Assembly: GCA_965222535.1 (NCBI GenBank)
Contig: OZ244957.1
Span: 2,170,001 to 2,234,000, forward strand
Direction: 5' to 3'
DNA from: G965222535 sp965222535
GTDB taxonomy: Bacteria; Pseudomonadota; Gammaproteobacteria; HK1
Length of the DNA stretch: 64,000 nt
Part shown: piece by piece, positions 17,592-25,896 of the stretch
How positions within the stretch are numbered: position 1 is the stretch's first letter
How the letters are laid out: each line of letters begins with the position of its first letter
Notes under the pieces: model-generated
What the model was told of the DNA's origin: nothing
The model's database searches: none
What the model saw: only the letters and a program-made list of their open reading frames with translations
Position numbers and translations under genes: made by a program

Positions 17592-18317
17592 ATGGCCGAG
17601 AAATCCAATATGCCGCTTATCGCCAAGTTCAGTGCTTCTTGGGCTACGTGCCTGCGCTGGCTATTGCCTGATCAATGCACCCTGTGCGGCGCTGTAGCCG
17701 ATGCGACCCCCAACCTATGCCATCCTTGCGCGGTTGATCTGCCCCGGCTGCGCTCGCCATGTCGGCGCTGCGGCGCTTCCGATGCGGGGACTGCGCTGTG
17801 CTTGCGCTGCCTCCAGAAACCACCCCCTTATGCGAGCTTCACTGCGGCGCTGCACTATCGAGGGATTGTCGTAGACTTGATCCACCGCTACAAGTTCGCT
17901 AATGACCTGACCGCCGGTGCGACCCTAGCAGGCCTGCTGTGTTGCGCCGTACAGCAGGTGCGGTTACCGCTATCGGACTGCATCGTGCCGATTCCATTGC
18001 ATCCCCATAGACTGCGGCGGCGCGGTTTCAATCAGAGCGCGCTGTTGGCGAAAGCACTTGCCAGACAATTAAAGTTAGCGGTGGTTCATGGGTTGGTGCG
18101 CCGGCGCGATACGGTGCCGCAGTCAACGTTGCACAGCTACAGCGCCCGAAGGCGGAATCTATCTGGTGCCTTTGTCGTTAGCCGCAACCTGCAAAGAAAG
18201 CATGTCATCTTGCTAGATGATGTAGCCACCAGCGGTGCCACGTTGCGCGCCGCTACCCGTGCGTTGGTAGCAAGCGGTGCCGCTTCGGTGCAGGCGTTGG
18301 TAGTTGCCAAAGCCTGA
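17592..18317 (+). CDS. comF: ComF family phosphoribosyltransferase-like protein
   Basis: Related to ComF/GntX proteins linked to DNA uptake or DNA use as a nutrient; the biochemical role is not settled. The 241 residues carry an N-terminal pair of zinc knuckles (CTLC...CHPC, CRRC...CLRC at about 37-75) and a C-terminal type I phosphoribosyltransferase fold with 'IVPIPLHPHRLRRRGFNQSALLAKALA' (about 130-156) and the PRPP loop 'VILLDDVATSGATL'. Starts at ATG 17592. Alone, convergent with sbmA. Confidence 0.9.
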   Translation: MAEKSNMPLIAKFSASWATCLRWLLPDQCTLCGAVADATPNLCHPCAVDLPRLRSPCRRCGASDAGTALCLRCLQKPPPYASFTAALHYRGIVVDLIHRYKFANDLTAGATLAGLLCCAVQQVRLPLSDCIVPIPLHPHRLRRRGFNQSALLAKALARQLKLAVVHGLVRRRDTVPQSTLHSYSARRRNLSGAFVVSRNLQRKHVILLDDVATSGATLRAATRALVASGAASVQALVVAKA

Positions 18318-18331
18318 GCGCCTGTTCGCCC

Positions 18332-19339
18332 TTAGGCCAGTGCTTCACTTTGGCGAAGGTCCGGTGGAGAACGCCTGATGGTTGACTCGAAGGCATGCAG
18401 ACGCTTGTAGATCGAGATCAACTCAACGATGGTGTCCCAAGAATGGACAAGAAACTGAAATGAATCCTCGACCCTGCCGAAAGCACGCACCACCTGCTGC
18501 ATAACCCCCAGCGTGATCGCGCCGGAAACGATCGTCGGTGCCATGGCGATATAGGGAAAGATCACCGCAAATTGCAGATACGACCATTTGGCAACGCCGA
18601 AGTACATGTAGTGCAGGTATAATCTGAAATAGTTCCTGCGCACCGCAGCGAACAACGACTCCACCGCTGGCGGTGTGGCGCGCTGCGCGTCATCTTCGCC
18701 ATACACCAGTTCCTTGCGATACGCCGCTTCGACACGCTGATTGTTGAACTCCAAGCCCGGCAGCTTGATCCCAACCAGCGCCAACAGCACGGTGCCAAAT
18801 ATCGCCGAGATCAAGGCGATATATACCAAGGCATGATCGACTTTGCCGATCCACGGTAACACCGTGAATTGCTCGCTCAGTACCCAAAGCAGCGGCAGAA
18901 AAGCAACCAGCGTCATGAGCGAGCGCATCAGGCTGACCCCCAGCCCCTCCATGATCCGCGCAAAACGCATCGTGTCTTCCTGCACCCGCTGTGCCGCGCC
19001 CTCAATATGGCGCAACTGCCCCCAATGCTGCATATAGTAATCATTCATCGCCGTGCGCCAGCGAAACACATAGTGTCGCACGTAGAATTCAAGCAATACA
19101 GCAACCACGATATATCTCCCGGCAATTTTGGCAAAGATCAACAGATGCCCCAGTAATTCTTCAAGGCTGACCTCGCCTGGGTTGCCTAGGGCGCGTTGAA
19201 TGGTATCGTAGAATTCACCAAACCATTCGTTAATCTTTACGTCCAGTTGCACTTGAAACCAAGTAACCAGCAGGATCATGATGCTGCCCAGAACGGACCA
19301 GTGCACCCAAGCACGATTCATAAAAAAACAACGAAACAT
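18332..19339 (-). CDS. sbmA: SbmA/BacA-type peptide transporter, short form
   Basis: Proton-driven inner-membrane importer of antimicrobial peptides and related molecules; BacA homologues matter in host colonisation. The 335 residues match SbmA strongly: 'RHYVFRWRTAMNDYYMQHW', 'IEGAAQRVQEDTMRFA', 'LPGLEFNNQRVEAAYRKELVYGEDDAQRATPP' (about 218-249), 'NYFRLYLHYMYFGVAKW'. No ATP-binding domain is present, as expected for SbmA rather than ABC proteins. E. coli SbmA has 406 residues, so about 70 N-terminal residues, including the first membrane segments, are absent. GAGGAG seven bases before ATG 19339 supports the short start. Confidence 0.9.
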   Translation of the reverse strand: MFRCFFMNRAWVHWSVLGSIMILLVTWFQVQLDVKINEWFGEFYDTIQRALGNPGEVSLEELLGHLLIFAKIAGRYIVVAVLLEFYVRHYVFRWRTAMNDYYMQHWGQLRHIEGAAQRVQEDTMRFARIMEGLGVSLMRSLMTLVAFLPLLWVLSEQFTVLPWIGKVDHALVYIALISAIFGTVLLALVGIKLPGLEFNNQRVEAAYRKELVYGEDDAQRATPPAVESLFAAVRRNYFRLYLHYMYFGVAKWSYLQFAVIFPYIAMAPTIVSGAITLGVMQQVVRAFGRVEDSFQFLVHSWDTIVELISIYKRLHAFESTIRRSPPDLRQSEALA

Positions 19340-19980
19340 AATTCAATCTCCTCGAAATATAATGGTGGCGATCGATAGTTGCGCAACCAGCGCGTAGCCA
19401 TCAGGCCATGCAAAAGATTGAGTGACGTAAGCAATAATGCGGGTATTTACAGCAACCCATGAAGTATCATCGTGATGTTCATGTTATCTCTCGGGCATTC
19501 CGAAAACCCTCAACGGTTTGGGGGAAGGGGGGCGATCACCCTTTCGTCAGATGGTGCTATGATACACACCAGAGACGTCAAAACGGGCCTTTTGTACGCT
19601 TCGGTTGACAGATTGGGGGGAGGCGCAAACGCAAGCAGCCACTGAAGAAAGGCGTTGGCTTACGGGTTTCGTCATCGGATTTATGCGGTGCCGGTGCCGG
19701 CGGCGGTGGTGATGGAATGGGTGCCGGTGGTGACGGAGCGGGCGGCGGATCATGCGCCGCCGATCGAAAAACTACTCTGATCAGTATTCGGGCGATAAAA
19801 GGTTAGTGCATTGATGCTTGAGGATTGCAAGCGGTTTAGGCATAATGCTCTCGATGCTTCGAGCATCATTGAGAGCCGCCGCGATCCGGCATTACGGCAG
19901 GTAATCATCAGGCTAAGGATTGTGCGACTTGGATAGCGGCGATTGATTGGTTCAAGTAAGTTTCGCAAGTTTCAATAAAA
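19340..19980. other. Intergenic region with a repeat end and a glycine-rich remnant
   Basis: A family A end lies at 19497-19540. On the plus strand a frame from about 19608 to 19803 reads a basic stretch (RRKRKQPLKKG) and then a run of Gly/Ala (GAGAGGGGDGMGAGGDGAGGG) ending 'RKTTLISIRAIKG'. It has no start codon in frame after the preceding stop, so I read it as the tail of a decayed gene. The rest shows nothing recognisable. Confidence 0.4.
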
Positions 19981-19990
19981 GAGGTGACTT

Positions 19991-21007
19991 ATGGCAGGTT
20001 TGCTAAAGAAAGTAGGAGGAGCTTTGGTGGTCACGTCGCTGTTGGTGGCGACCACTGCTTATGCAAAAGAAGTGACTGTCGGCTACCAAGGTATATGTAA
20101 TCCTTGGAAATGGAAAATTGCCGAAGGCGCTTTTGAACGTACCACTGGCTACGATATCAATTGGCGTAAGTTTGACTCTGGCGGGGCGGTGATGAACGCC
20201 ATGGCATCTGGCGATGTGCATGTTGCGGTTGCGGGCTCCAGCCCGATCGCCGCTGCTGTCAGTCGTGGCATAGATGTGCAGGTATTTTGGGTGCTGGAAG
20301 ACATTGCTGCAGCGGAAGCACTGGTCGTGCGTAACGGCTCTGGGATTGTCTCTCCACAGGATCTGAAAGGTAAAACCATCGGTGTACCGTTTGTCTCTAC
20401 GACCCATTTCCACATGCTATTCGCGTTAGAGCAATTCGGCATTAATCCACGCGACGTGGATGTGCGCAACATGCAGCCAAACGCTATCGCATCGGCTTGG
20501 GAAGGCGGTCAGATCGACGGCGCTTTTGTGTGGGACCCGGCTTTGGGGCGGATCAAAAAGAGCGGTAAGGTACTGATCACCTCTGGCATGTTGTCCTCGT
20601 GGGGTAAAGCGACCTTTGACGGAATGGTGGTAAATACCCGTTGGGGCAAATCCAACGCGAAATTCATGGCGCAATTCGTCCATATCATCGACAAAGCCAA
20701 CGAGGATTACCGCAATGATCCCAGCTCATGGACGCCAAGCTCAATGAAGGTCATGGCGGCCGAGAAGCTATCCGGCTGCAATCCCGCAGATGTGCCGGGC
20801 ATCATCGCCCTGTTCGGTCTGCCAAATCTTGAGGAACAGGCTTCCAATGCGTGGTTAGGCGGCGGCGCGGATGGTGGTGTCGGCAAAGCGCTGTACTTCA
20901 CCTCAGAGTTCCTGAAGAAACAGAATAAAGTTGAACGCCTGCAACGCGACTATGGCAAATTTGTTACTGACAGCTATGTTAAAGCCGCGATGGGGATGGG
21001 ATACTAA
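19991..21007 (+). CDS. tauA: Taurine ABC transporter substrate-binding protein
   Basis: Periplasmic binding protein for taurine or related aliphatic sulfonates. The 338 residues open with a signal peptide ending 'TTAYA-KEVTVGYQ'. The TauA/SsuA fold shows 'ASGDVHVAVAGSSPIAAAVSRGIDV', 'DLKGKTIGVPFVSTTHFHMLFALEQFGI' and 'GQIDGAFVWDPALGRI', the taurine-type ligand region (these stretches span about 70-180). A good GAGGTG lies before ATG 19991. First gene of tauABC; an intrinsic terminator after it suggests more tauA than tauBC message, common for binding-protein genes. Confidence 0.92.
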   Translation: MAGLLKKVGGALVVTSLLVATTAYAKEVTVGYQGICNPWKWKIAEGAFERTTGYDINWRKFDSGGAVMNAMASGDVHVAVAGSSPIAAAVSRGIDVQVFWVLEDIAAAEALVVRNGSGIVSPQDLKGKTIGVPFVSTTHFHMLFALEQFGINPRDVDVRNMQPNAIASAWEGGQIDGAFVWDPALGRIKKSGKVLITSGMLSSWGKATFDGMVVNTRWGKSNAKFMAQFVHIIDKANEDYRNDPSSWTPSSMKVMAAEKLSGCNPADVPGIIALFGLPNLEEQASNAWLGGGADGGVGKALYFTSEFLKKQNKVERLQRDYGKFVTDSYVKAAMGMGY

Positions 21008-21020
21008 TCGCTTCACGCCA

Positions 21021-21065
21021 ACAAAAGCCCACCCGGGCACTGACAAGTGACGGGTGGGCTTTCTT
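21021..21065 (+). terminator. Intergenic hairpin between tauA and tauB
   Basis: AAGCCCACCCG (21024-) pairs with CGGGTGGGCTT, followed by T-rich sequence. Located inside the operon, it probably gives partial termination or protects the tauA 3' end. Confidence 0.7.
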
Positions 21066-21076
21066 AACCTGAGGAA

Positions 21077-21994
21077 TTGACGAACATGTCAAAACTTTCC
21101 TTGCGTGATATGTCAATGGTCTTCCCCACTGATAAAGGGGAAGTGCGGGCGCTTGATGGCATTAACCTAGACATGACCGATGGCGAATTTGTCGTTGCGT
21201 TAGGTGCTTCAGGCTGTGGTAAGACGACCTTGTTGAATCTGATGGCTGGTTTTTTGGCACCTACCTCAGGCGAGGTATTGATTTCCCGCGACGATACCCA
21301 ACCAGCCAAAGTGAATGGCCCGGGCGAAGATCGGGTGGTGGTGCATAGTGAAAGCTTTGAGCACGCTAAGACGGATAATTTTCTGCCAATCAATGCACCG
21401 GGGAAGGATCGGGGGGTGGTGTTTCAACGTCATGCGCTGCTGCCTTGGCTGAATGTCATCGACAACGCGAGCTTCGGTCTCAAGCTGTCTGGTGTCAATA
21501 AACGTAAGCGCTATGAGCGGGCCAAAAATTTTCTCGATCTGGTAGGGTTGACTGATTTTTATTATCACAAAATTTATCAACTGTCTGGCGGTATGCAGCA
21601 ACGCGTCGGTATCGCGCGTGCGCTGACTTGCGATCCGGCGATGCTGCTGATGGATGAGCCCCTTGGCGCATTGGACGCGCTGACGCGCGAAAAAGCACAG
21701 GAACTGTTGCTCGGCATCTGGCGGGAAACGCAGAAGATGATCTTCTTTATCACCCACAGCGTCGAAGAGGCATTGTTTCTGGCCACCAAACTGATCGTCA
21801 TGTCGCCGCGTCCAGGACGCATCACCCATTCGTTCGATCTTGACTTTTGCCACCGCTTTCTGACTCAGGATAAACGCAACGCACGGCAGATAAAATCGTT
21901 ACCAGACTTTATTGATATGCGCGAGACAGTGCTAAATATCATCTTGGAGGACGAAGAAAAGACCGCCAAGGAAACCGGTAAAGATTTTATCTAA
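21077..21994 (+). CDS. tauB: Taurine ABC transporter ATP-binding protein with internal duplication
   Basis: Energises taurine import. The 305 residues contain Walker A 'GASGCGKTTLL', Q-loop 'VVFQRHALLPWLNV', signature 'LSGGMQQRVGIARAL', Walker B 'MLLMDEPLGALD' and the H-loop 'FFITHSVEEA'. Most TauB proteins have about 255 residues. Here 26 extra residues lie between Walker A and the Q-loop because 'VNGPGEDRVVVH' (from residue 79) is followed by the homologous 'INAPGKDRGVVF' (from residue 105), a diverged tandem duplication of 78 bases. The C-terminus is also a little long. Follows tauA by 70 bases and precedes tauC by 22. Confidence 0.92.
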   Translation: MTNMSKLSLRDMSMVFPTDKGEVRALDGINLDMTDGEFVVALGASGCGKTTLLNLMAGFLAPTSGEVLISRDDTQPAKVNGPGEDRVVVHSESFEHAKTDNFLPINAPGKDRGVVFQRHALLPWLNVIDNASFGLKLSGVNKRKRYERAKNFLDLVGLTDFYYHKIYQLSGGMQQRVGIARALTCDPAMLLMDEPLGALDALTREKAQELLLGIWRETQKMIFFITHSVEEALFLATKLIVMSPRPGRITHSFDLDFCHRFLTQDKRNARQIKSLPDFIDMRETVLNIILEDEEKTAKETGKDFI

Positions 21995-22016
21995 ATGACT
22001 TGGAGGAGTAACGCTC

Positions 22017-22943
22017 ATGGTTAATCACATAGAAACGTATGGTGCGCCGGGTCAAGGCAGCGGTACCCATGCCAGCATCATCAGTATTTTGGTATTAGCA
22101 GTGATATGGGTGCTGTGCACCGCTCCGCTGTTCACTGCTTACGAAATTAATCCAGTTCTAAATGATGCAAATAATGTGGTGCTGGATGCCGCTGGGGATC
22201 CAATGGTAGAAAAGATCCAGATCTTTGATGATGACGGTAATCCAACTTACGAAGCGCTTATTAAACCGCTGTTTTTATCGTCCCCGTGGGCTATCGGTCA
22301 GCGCTTTTGGCGCATGCTGAGCAATGAATTCAGCGGTGGTACTTTGCAAGTACATGTCTGGGAAAGCGTGAAACGCGTGTTTTCAGCGTTCTTTCTAGGG
22401 GTCGTTCTGGGTGTGCCGTTGGGGATGATGATGGCGATCAATCGCCATGTACGCGGCGCTGTTGATCCGATCATCGAGTTTTATCGTCCGGTCCCACCGT
22501 TGGCCTACCTGCCGCTGATGATCGTCTGGCTTGGGATCGGCGAAGCGACCAAAATCACGATTATCTTCCTTGCCGTATTTGCGCCGATGACGCTGAGCGC
22601 CCGCGCTGGTGTACGCTCGGTACCGATTGAACAAATCCATGCCGCTTATTCGATGGGGGCAACCAAGACTCAGGTGCTTTACCAGGTGATCCTGAAGGGC
22701 TCGATGCCTGAGATTCTAACGGGCATGAGAATCAGCATGGCCTTTGGTTGGACCACCGTGGTCGCTGCCGAACTGGCCGCTGCTCAAGCAGGCCTCGGCG
22801 CAATGATCAAATCGGCGGCGGATTTTCTGGTGACCGATGTGATTTATGTCGGGATCATCGTGATCGGCATTATCGCGTACAGCTCCGATCTGCTGGTGCG
22901 CTGGGCTGAGCGCGTTTCGGTGCCGTGGAAAGGCCGGGTATAA
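22017..22943 (+). CDS. tauC: Taurine ABC transporter permease
   Basis: Membrane channel of the taurine importer. The 308 residues have a first helix at about 22-40, then a long polar segment (about 42-85, with 'NDANNVVLDAAGDPMVEK' and 'FDDDGNPTYEAL') before the usual BPD_transp_1 core. The EAA loop reads 'EQIHAAYSMGATKTQVLYQVILKGSMPEILTGMRI' (about 200-235). The polar insertion between helix 1 and the core is absent from classical TauC and occurs in some marine and plant-associated versions, as I recall. Ribosome-binding site GGAGG precedes ATG 22017. Confidence 0.92.
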   Translation: MVNHIETYGAPGQGSGTHASIISILVLAVIWVLCTAPLFTAYEINPVLNDANNVVLDAAGDPMVEKIQIFDDDGNPTYEALIKPLFLSSPWAIGQRFWRMLSNEFSGGTLQVHVWESVKRVFSAFFLGVVLGVPLGMMMAINRHVRGAVDPIIEFYRPVPPLAYLPLMIVWLGIGEATKITIIFLAVFAPMTLSARAGVRSVPIEQIHAAYSMGATKTQVLYQVILKGSMPEILTGMRISMAFGWTTVVAAELAAAQAGLGAMIKSAADFLVTDVIYVGIIVIGIIAYSSDLLVRWAERVSVPWKGRV

Positions 22944-22952
22944 GTTCCTAGT

Positions 22953-22988
22953 GAGCAAAAGTGCTGATCACTTAGCGCTCCTTTTTGT
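22953..22988 (+). terminator. Probable terminator of the tau operon
   Basis: GAGC at 22953 and GCTC at 22977 enclose AAGTG/CACTT arms around a short loop, followed by CTTTTTG. Pairing has a small internal bulge. Confidence 0.5.
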
Positions 22989-23195
22989 TCAAACCAGTAC
23001 GCAGAGCGCCTGCTCTTACCGCACGCATGAGGGCACAACGTTTGCTTCAACGCCCCACGCCAAAGCGTGACTGCATTAGAAGTAACGGGTGGTGGGGCTT
23101 TGTCCGCTATTATGCGGATCGGTTACTACGAATTCGTTGATATAAAATAGTTTAAAAATGAGCTACTTAGAAGTGCGCCAATGCAAGGCTACTAT

Positions 23196-23335
23196 CGGGG
23201 ACCTCGAAAAGCCTATGGTTTGGGAGAAGGGACATAATTGCCTGTAAGGCATTGATTTATAACCCTTCCCCCACTAGACAGGCATCGCAAGGCCGATCGA
23301 AAATCTGGCGAAGCTGGTTTTTCGATCGGCCCTCA
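23196..23335. repeat. Family A repeat
   Basis: ACCTCGAAAAGCC end, a truncated AT core (TGTAAGGCATTGATTTATAA), GACAGGCATCGCAAGG and the hairpin GATCGAAAATCTGG/CTGGTTTTTCGATC. The outer stem is GATC here instead of the usual CCTC, with both arms changed together. The remaining sequence from 22990 to 23195 shows no gene. Confidence 0.7.
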
Positions 23336-23437
23336 GATTATCATGTGCCATGGATGGCATTGAGTACGCCTCGACCAGTATTTCAGTCCTTCCGTTTTCC
23401 TGTTTTGTTGGCTGGCTATTGTCTATGATTGATCCCG

Positions 23438-24706
23438 ATGATAAGTAAACGCAAAAACAATAACGTATTCCATTGCTCTTTTTGTGGTAGAGATCAACGC
23501 GAGGTGCGTAAGCTGATTGCCGGCCCATCGGTCTATATCTGTGATGAATGCGTTACCTTATGCAGAGATATTATCAGCGAAGAGTTTGCCACCGCTGGGG
23601 CCGCAGACGATAAAGGGAAGCTTACCCCGCAGCGCATCAAACAAATCTTGGATGATTATGTTATTGGTCAGGAACACGCTAAAAAAGTACTGTCGGTAGC
23701 GGTTTATAACCACTACAAGCGCATCCAGTCGCAGCAGGATGATGATGCGGTCGATCTGTCAAAATCCAATGTGTTGCTGATCGGGCCTACCGGTTCTGGC
23801 AAAACCTTGCTTGCCGAAACCTTGGCGCGACTGTTGGAGGTGCCGTTCACCATCACCGACGCCACCACGCTGACTGAAGCCGGCTATGTTGGCGAAGATG
23901 TCGAGAGCATCCTCCAGCGACTATTGCAAAAATGCGATTACGAAGTAGAGAAAGCGGAATCAGGGATTATCTATATTGATGAAATAGACAAAATATCGCG
24001 TAAATCTGATAACCCATCGATTACGCGCGATGTATCTGGAGAAGGCGTACAGCAAGCTTTGCTGAAACTCATCGAGGGTACCGTGGCTTCGGTGCCGATG
24101 CATGGCAGCCGAAAGCATCCACATCAGGAATGTGTAAAAATCAATACCAAAAACATTCTGTTTATCTGTGGCGGCGCGTTTGATGGGCTGGAGAAAATTG
24201 TCGAGCGGCGGGTGGTGACTAAAGGCGGTATTGGGTTTTCCGCGGAAGTCAGAAGCAATGACGATAAGCAACAGATCAGCAAGGTATTGTGTCAAACCGA
24301 GAGCGATGACCTGTTGTCTTTTGGCCTGATCCCTGAGTTGGTTGGTCGCTTGGAGGTACTCGCCATCCTTGAAGAGCTCGATGAAGCGCAGTTGCTGCAA
24401 GTATTGACCGAACCTAAAAACGCGTTGGTAAAGCAATACACAAAATTGTTTGCGATGGATGATTGTGACATTGAGTTCCGCGATGACGCCTTGACTGCGA
24501 TCGTACGCAAAGCCAAGCTACGTAAAACAGGGGCGCGCGGTTTGAGATCCATCATGGAGAATTCACTGCTGAATACGATGTATGAGTTACCCTCAAAGGA
24601 AGATGTCGCTAAAGTTATCGTCGATGGCTCGGTGATCGAATCCCAAGCAGACCCGCTGATTGTTTATGAATCGCTCGGCCAGCGCCAACTGATCGCTGAT
24701 GGATAA
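23438..24706 (+). CDS. clpX: ATP-dependent Clp protease ATP-binding subunit ClpX
   Basis: AAA+ unfoldase that feeds substrates to ClpP. The protein (about 422 residues) has the N-terminal zinc-binding domain 'CSFCGRDQREV' with 'YICDECVTLC', Walker A 'GPTGSGKTLLAETLA', Walker B 'GIIYIDEIDKI', the pore loop 'GYVGEDVE', and 'FIPELVGRL'-type 'GLIPELVGRLEV' with the sensor and IGF-equivalent region. ATG 23438 is preferred; an upstream in-frame TTG at 23429 adds three residues. clpP and lon, its usual neighbours, are absent, so it is transcribed alone. Confidence 0.96.
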   Translation: MISKRKNNNVFHCSFCGRDQREVRKLIAGPSVYICDECVTLCRDIISEEFATAGAADDKGKLTPQRIKQILDDYVIGQEHAKKVLSVAVYNHYKRIQSQQDDDAVDLSKSNVLLIGPTGSGKTLLAETLARLLEVPFTITDATTLTEAGYVGEDVESILQRLLQKCDYEVEKAESGIIYIDEIDKISRKSDNPSITRDVSGEGVQQALLKLIEGTVASVPMHGSRKHPHQECVKINTKNILFICGGAFDGLEKIVERRVVTKGGIGFSAEVRSNDDKQQISKVLCQTESDDLLSFGLIPELVGRLEVLAILEELDEAQLLQVLTEPKNALVKQYTKLFAMDDCDIEFRDDALTAIVRKAKLRKTGARGLRSIMENSLLNTMYELPSKEDVAKVIVDGSVIESQADPLIVYESLGQRQLIADG

Positions 24707-25055
24707 TCCCCACCAGCCGAACACCCCCCCAGCGCTTAGATTCCAACGTCCAACACCCAGTCAGCAATTGCGGGCACTGTGTATCCTCCCGTGCTCTGGT
24801 CATGAATAAACGACCCCGCTTTGCTTTATGCGCCATCGTGGGCGGTTAATTCCTCCAAGACGCTGCAATACAACCATGTGGGGCTTGTCTATTGGGGAAA
24901 TGACCCTTCCAACAATTATTGCGTAGTGCCATTGACCGGCTGTGCCGGTCAGCGAACGTCGCGCGCCGGCGCGCCGAATTAAAAATAAAACAATTCTTTT
25001 CCCCCAACCCATCATCCCGTTGCCATTTTTCGATGAGCCGATGCGGAGATAAGCT
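24707..25055. repeat. Family A/C repeat, inverted orientation
   Basis: 24880-25040 carries GGGGCTTGTCTATTGGGG, the family C core in inverted orientation (GACCGGCTGTGCCGGTCAGC, itself a palindrome, 24935-24955), and the end ATCCCGTTGCCATTTTTCGATG. It shows that family C is an alternative interior of the family A element. 24707-24870 has no recognisable gene. Confidence 0.65.
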
Positions 25056-25475
25056 ATGCTACACGTATCCGATAGATCCCCCAAAACATCAACGATAGTG
25101 GCCTTGGCGTTGTTGACACTCAGCTGTTATCTGCTTCCAGCGACGACGCTGCGCGCCGAAGGACAACCATCACCTGTGTTATGCCTAGTTGAAATCAATT
25201 ACCCGCCGGGAAATAAGGAAGGTTATTTGCAGTGGGTGCGTTCGATCGTCGATACCTTGTCAGCACCGCAAGAAGTGAAACGCATTACATCCTATGATAA
25301 TTATTACAGCACCCAACCCCATCGCCTAGTGGTTTATGAATTCGACAGCATGACGGCGGCGACGCACTATTGGGAGCGCGAGGAGATCGCTGCCATCAGG
25401 CGGGAAGTGATCCGCTACGGTGGGTTGGTGGCGGTAAAATACTTTACCCGGCGCGGCGATTATGCCACGCGATAA
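25056..25475 (+). CDS. Secreted small protein of unknown function
   Basis: A 139-residue protein with an N-terminal hydrophobic segment ('TIVALALLTLSCYLLPATTLRA') that looks like a signal peptide cleaved near 'RAEG', followed by about 100 soluble residues. The mature part alternates strands and helices ('VLCLVEINYPPGNKEGYLQW', 'RLVVYEFDSMTAATHYWER'), a pattern seen in dimeric alpha/beta-barrel (EthD/ABM-like) domains. That is only a fold guess. The start codon follows a family A repeat directly. Confidence 0.65.
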   Translation: MLHVSDRSPKTSTIVALALLTLSCYLLPATTLRAEGQPSPVLCLVEINYPPGNKEGYLQWVRSIVDTLSAPQEVKRITSYDNYYSTQPHRLVVYEFDSMTAATHYWEREEIAAIRREVIRYGGLVAVKYFTRRGDYATR

Positions 25476-25528
25476 TACCGCTTCCGCCGTCGGTAAGCGA
25501 TAAGCTCATCAACAAACGGGGACAGGTA

Positions 25529-25705
25529 ATGAGACACTCCATCAGAGCAGGTTCCTTATTCCTATGTAGCATTGCGATCGTTATCGGGATGCTGCTGAAC
25601 AACAATACCTATTGGGATATCGTCGATGTATCAGTGATCCTGTTATGCGCGACCAATGGCGTTTTGATCCTGAAAAACAAACCAGTTGGTGGCTCATCCG
25701 CCTGA
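25529..25705 (+). CDS. Small two-helix membrane protein
   Basis: 58 residues starting ATG 25529 after GGGGACAGGTA. Two hydrophobic segments (about 9-24 and 30-47) are separated by 'LNNNTYWD', with a short basic-polar tail. Fifty-four bases downstream of the secreted protein and on the same strand, so the two may be co-transcribed. No family recognised. Confidence 0.5.
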   Translation: MRHSIRAGSLFLCSIAIVIGMLLNNNTYWDIVDVSVILLCATNGVLILKNKPVGGSSA

Positions 25706-25734
25706 TTCAGTAAGCCAACTTGCAGATAAGCTAT

Positions 25735-25868
25735 CGGGGACATCGAAAAACCTTTATGGGAAGGGGCTTGGGGAAGCTATGTGCTTAACCTGCAACGTAA
25801 GCCATTGATTTACACCCAGTAGGCATCTTAAAAAACTAAGACGTGCTTAGTTTTTCGAGGTGCACTAT
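25735..25868. repeat. Family A repeat overlapping the cbiX start region
   Basis: CATCGAAAAACC end at 25742, AACGTAAGCCATTGATTTAC core, then the hairpin TTAAAAAACTAAG/CTTAGTTTTTCGAGG ending at 25860. Confidence 0.7.
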
Positions 25869-25896
25869 CGCTTTGTCAACCAGAGGCGTACCAAAA

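Noticed and set aside
25706..25896. Cobalamin riboswitch upstream of cbiX
   Set aside because: No B12-box-like conserved core was found; the space is occupied by a family A repeat.
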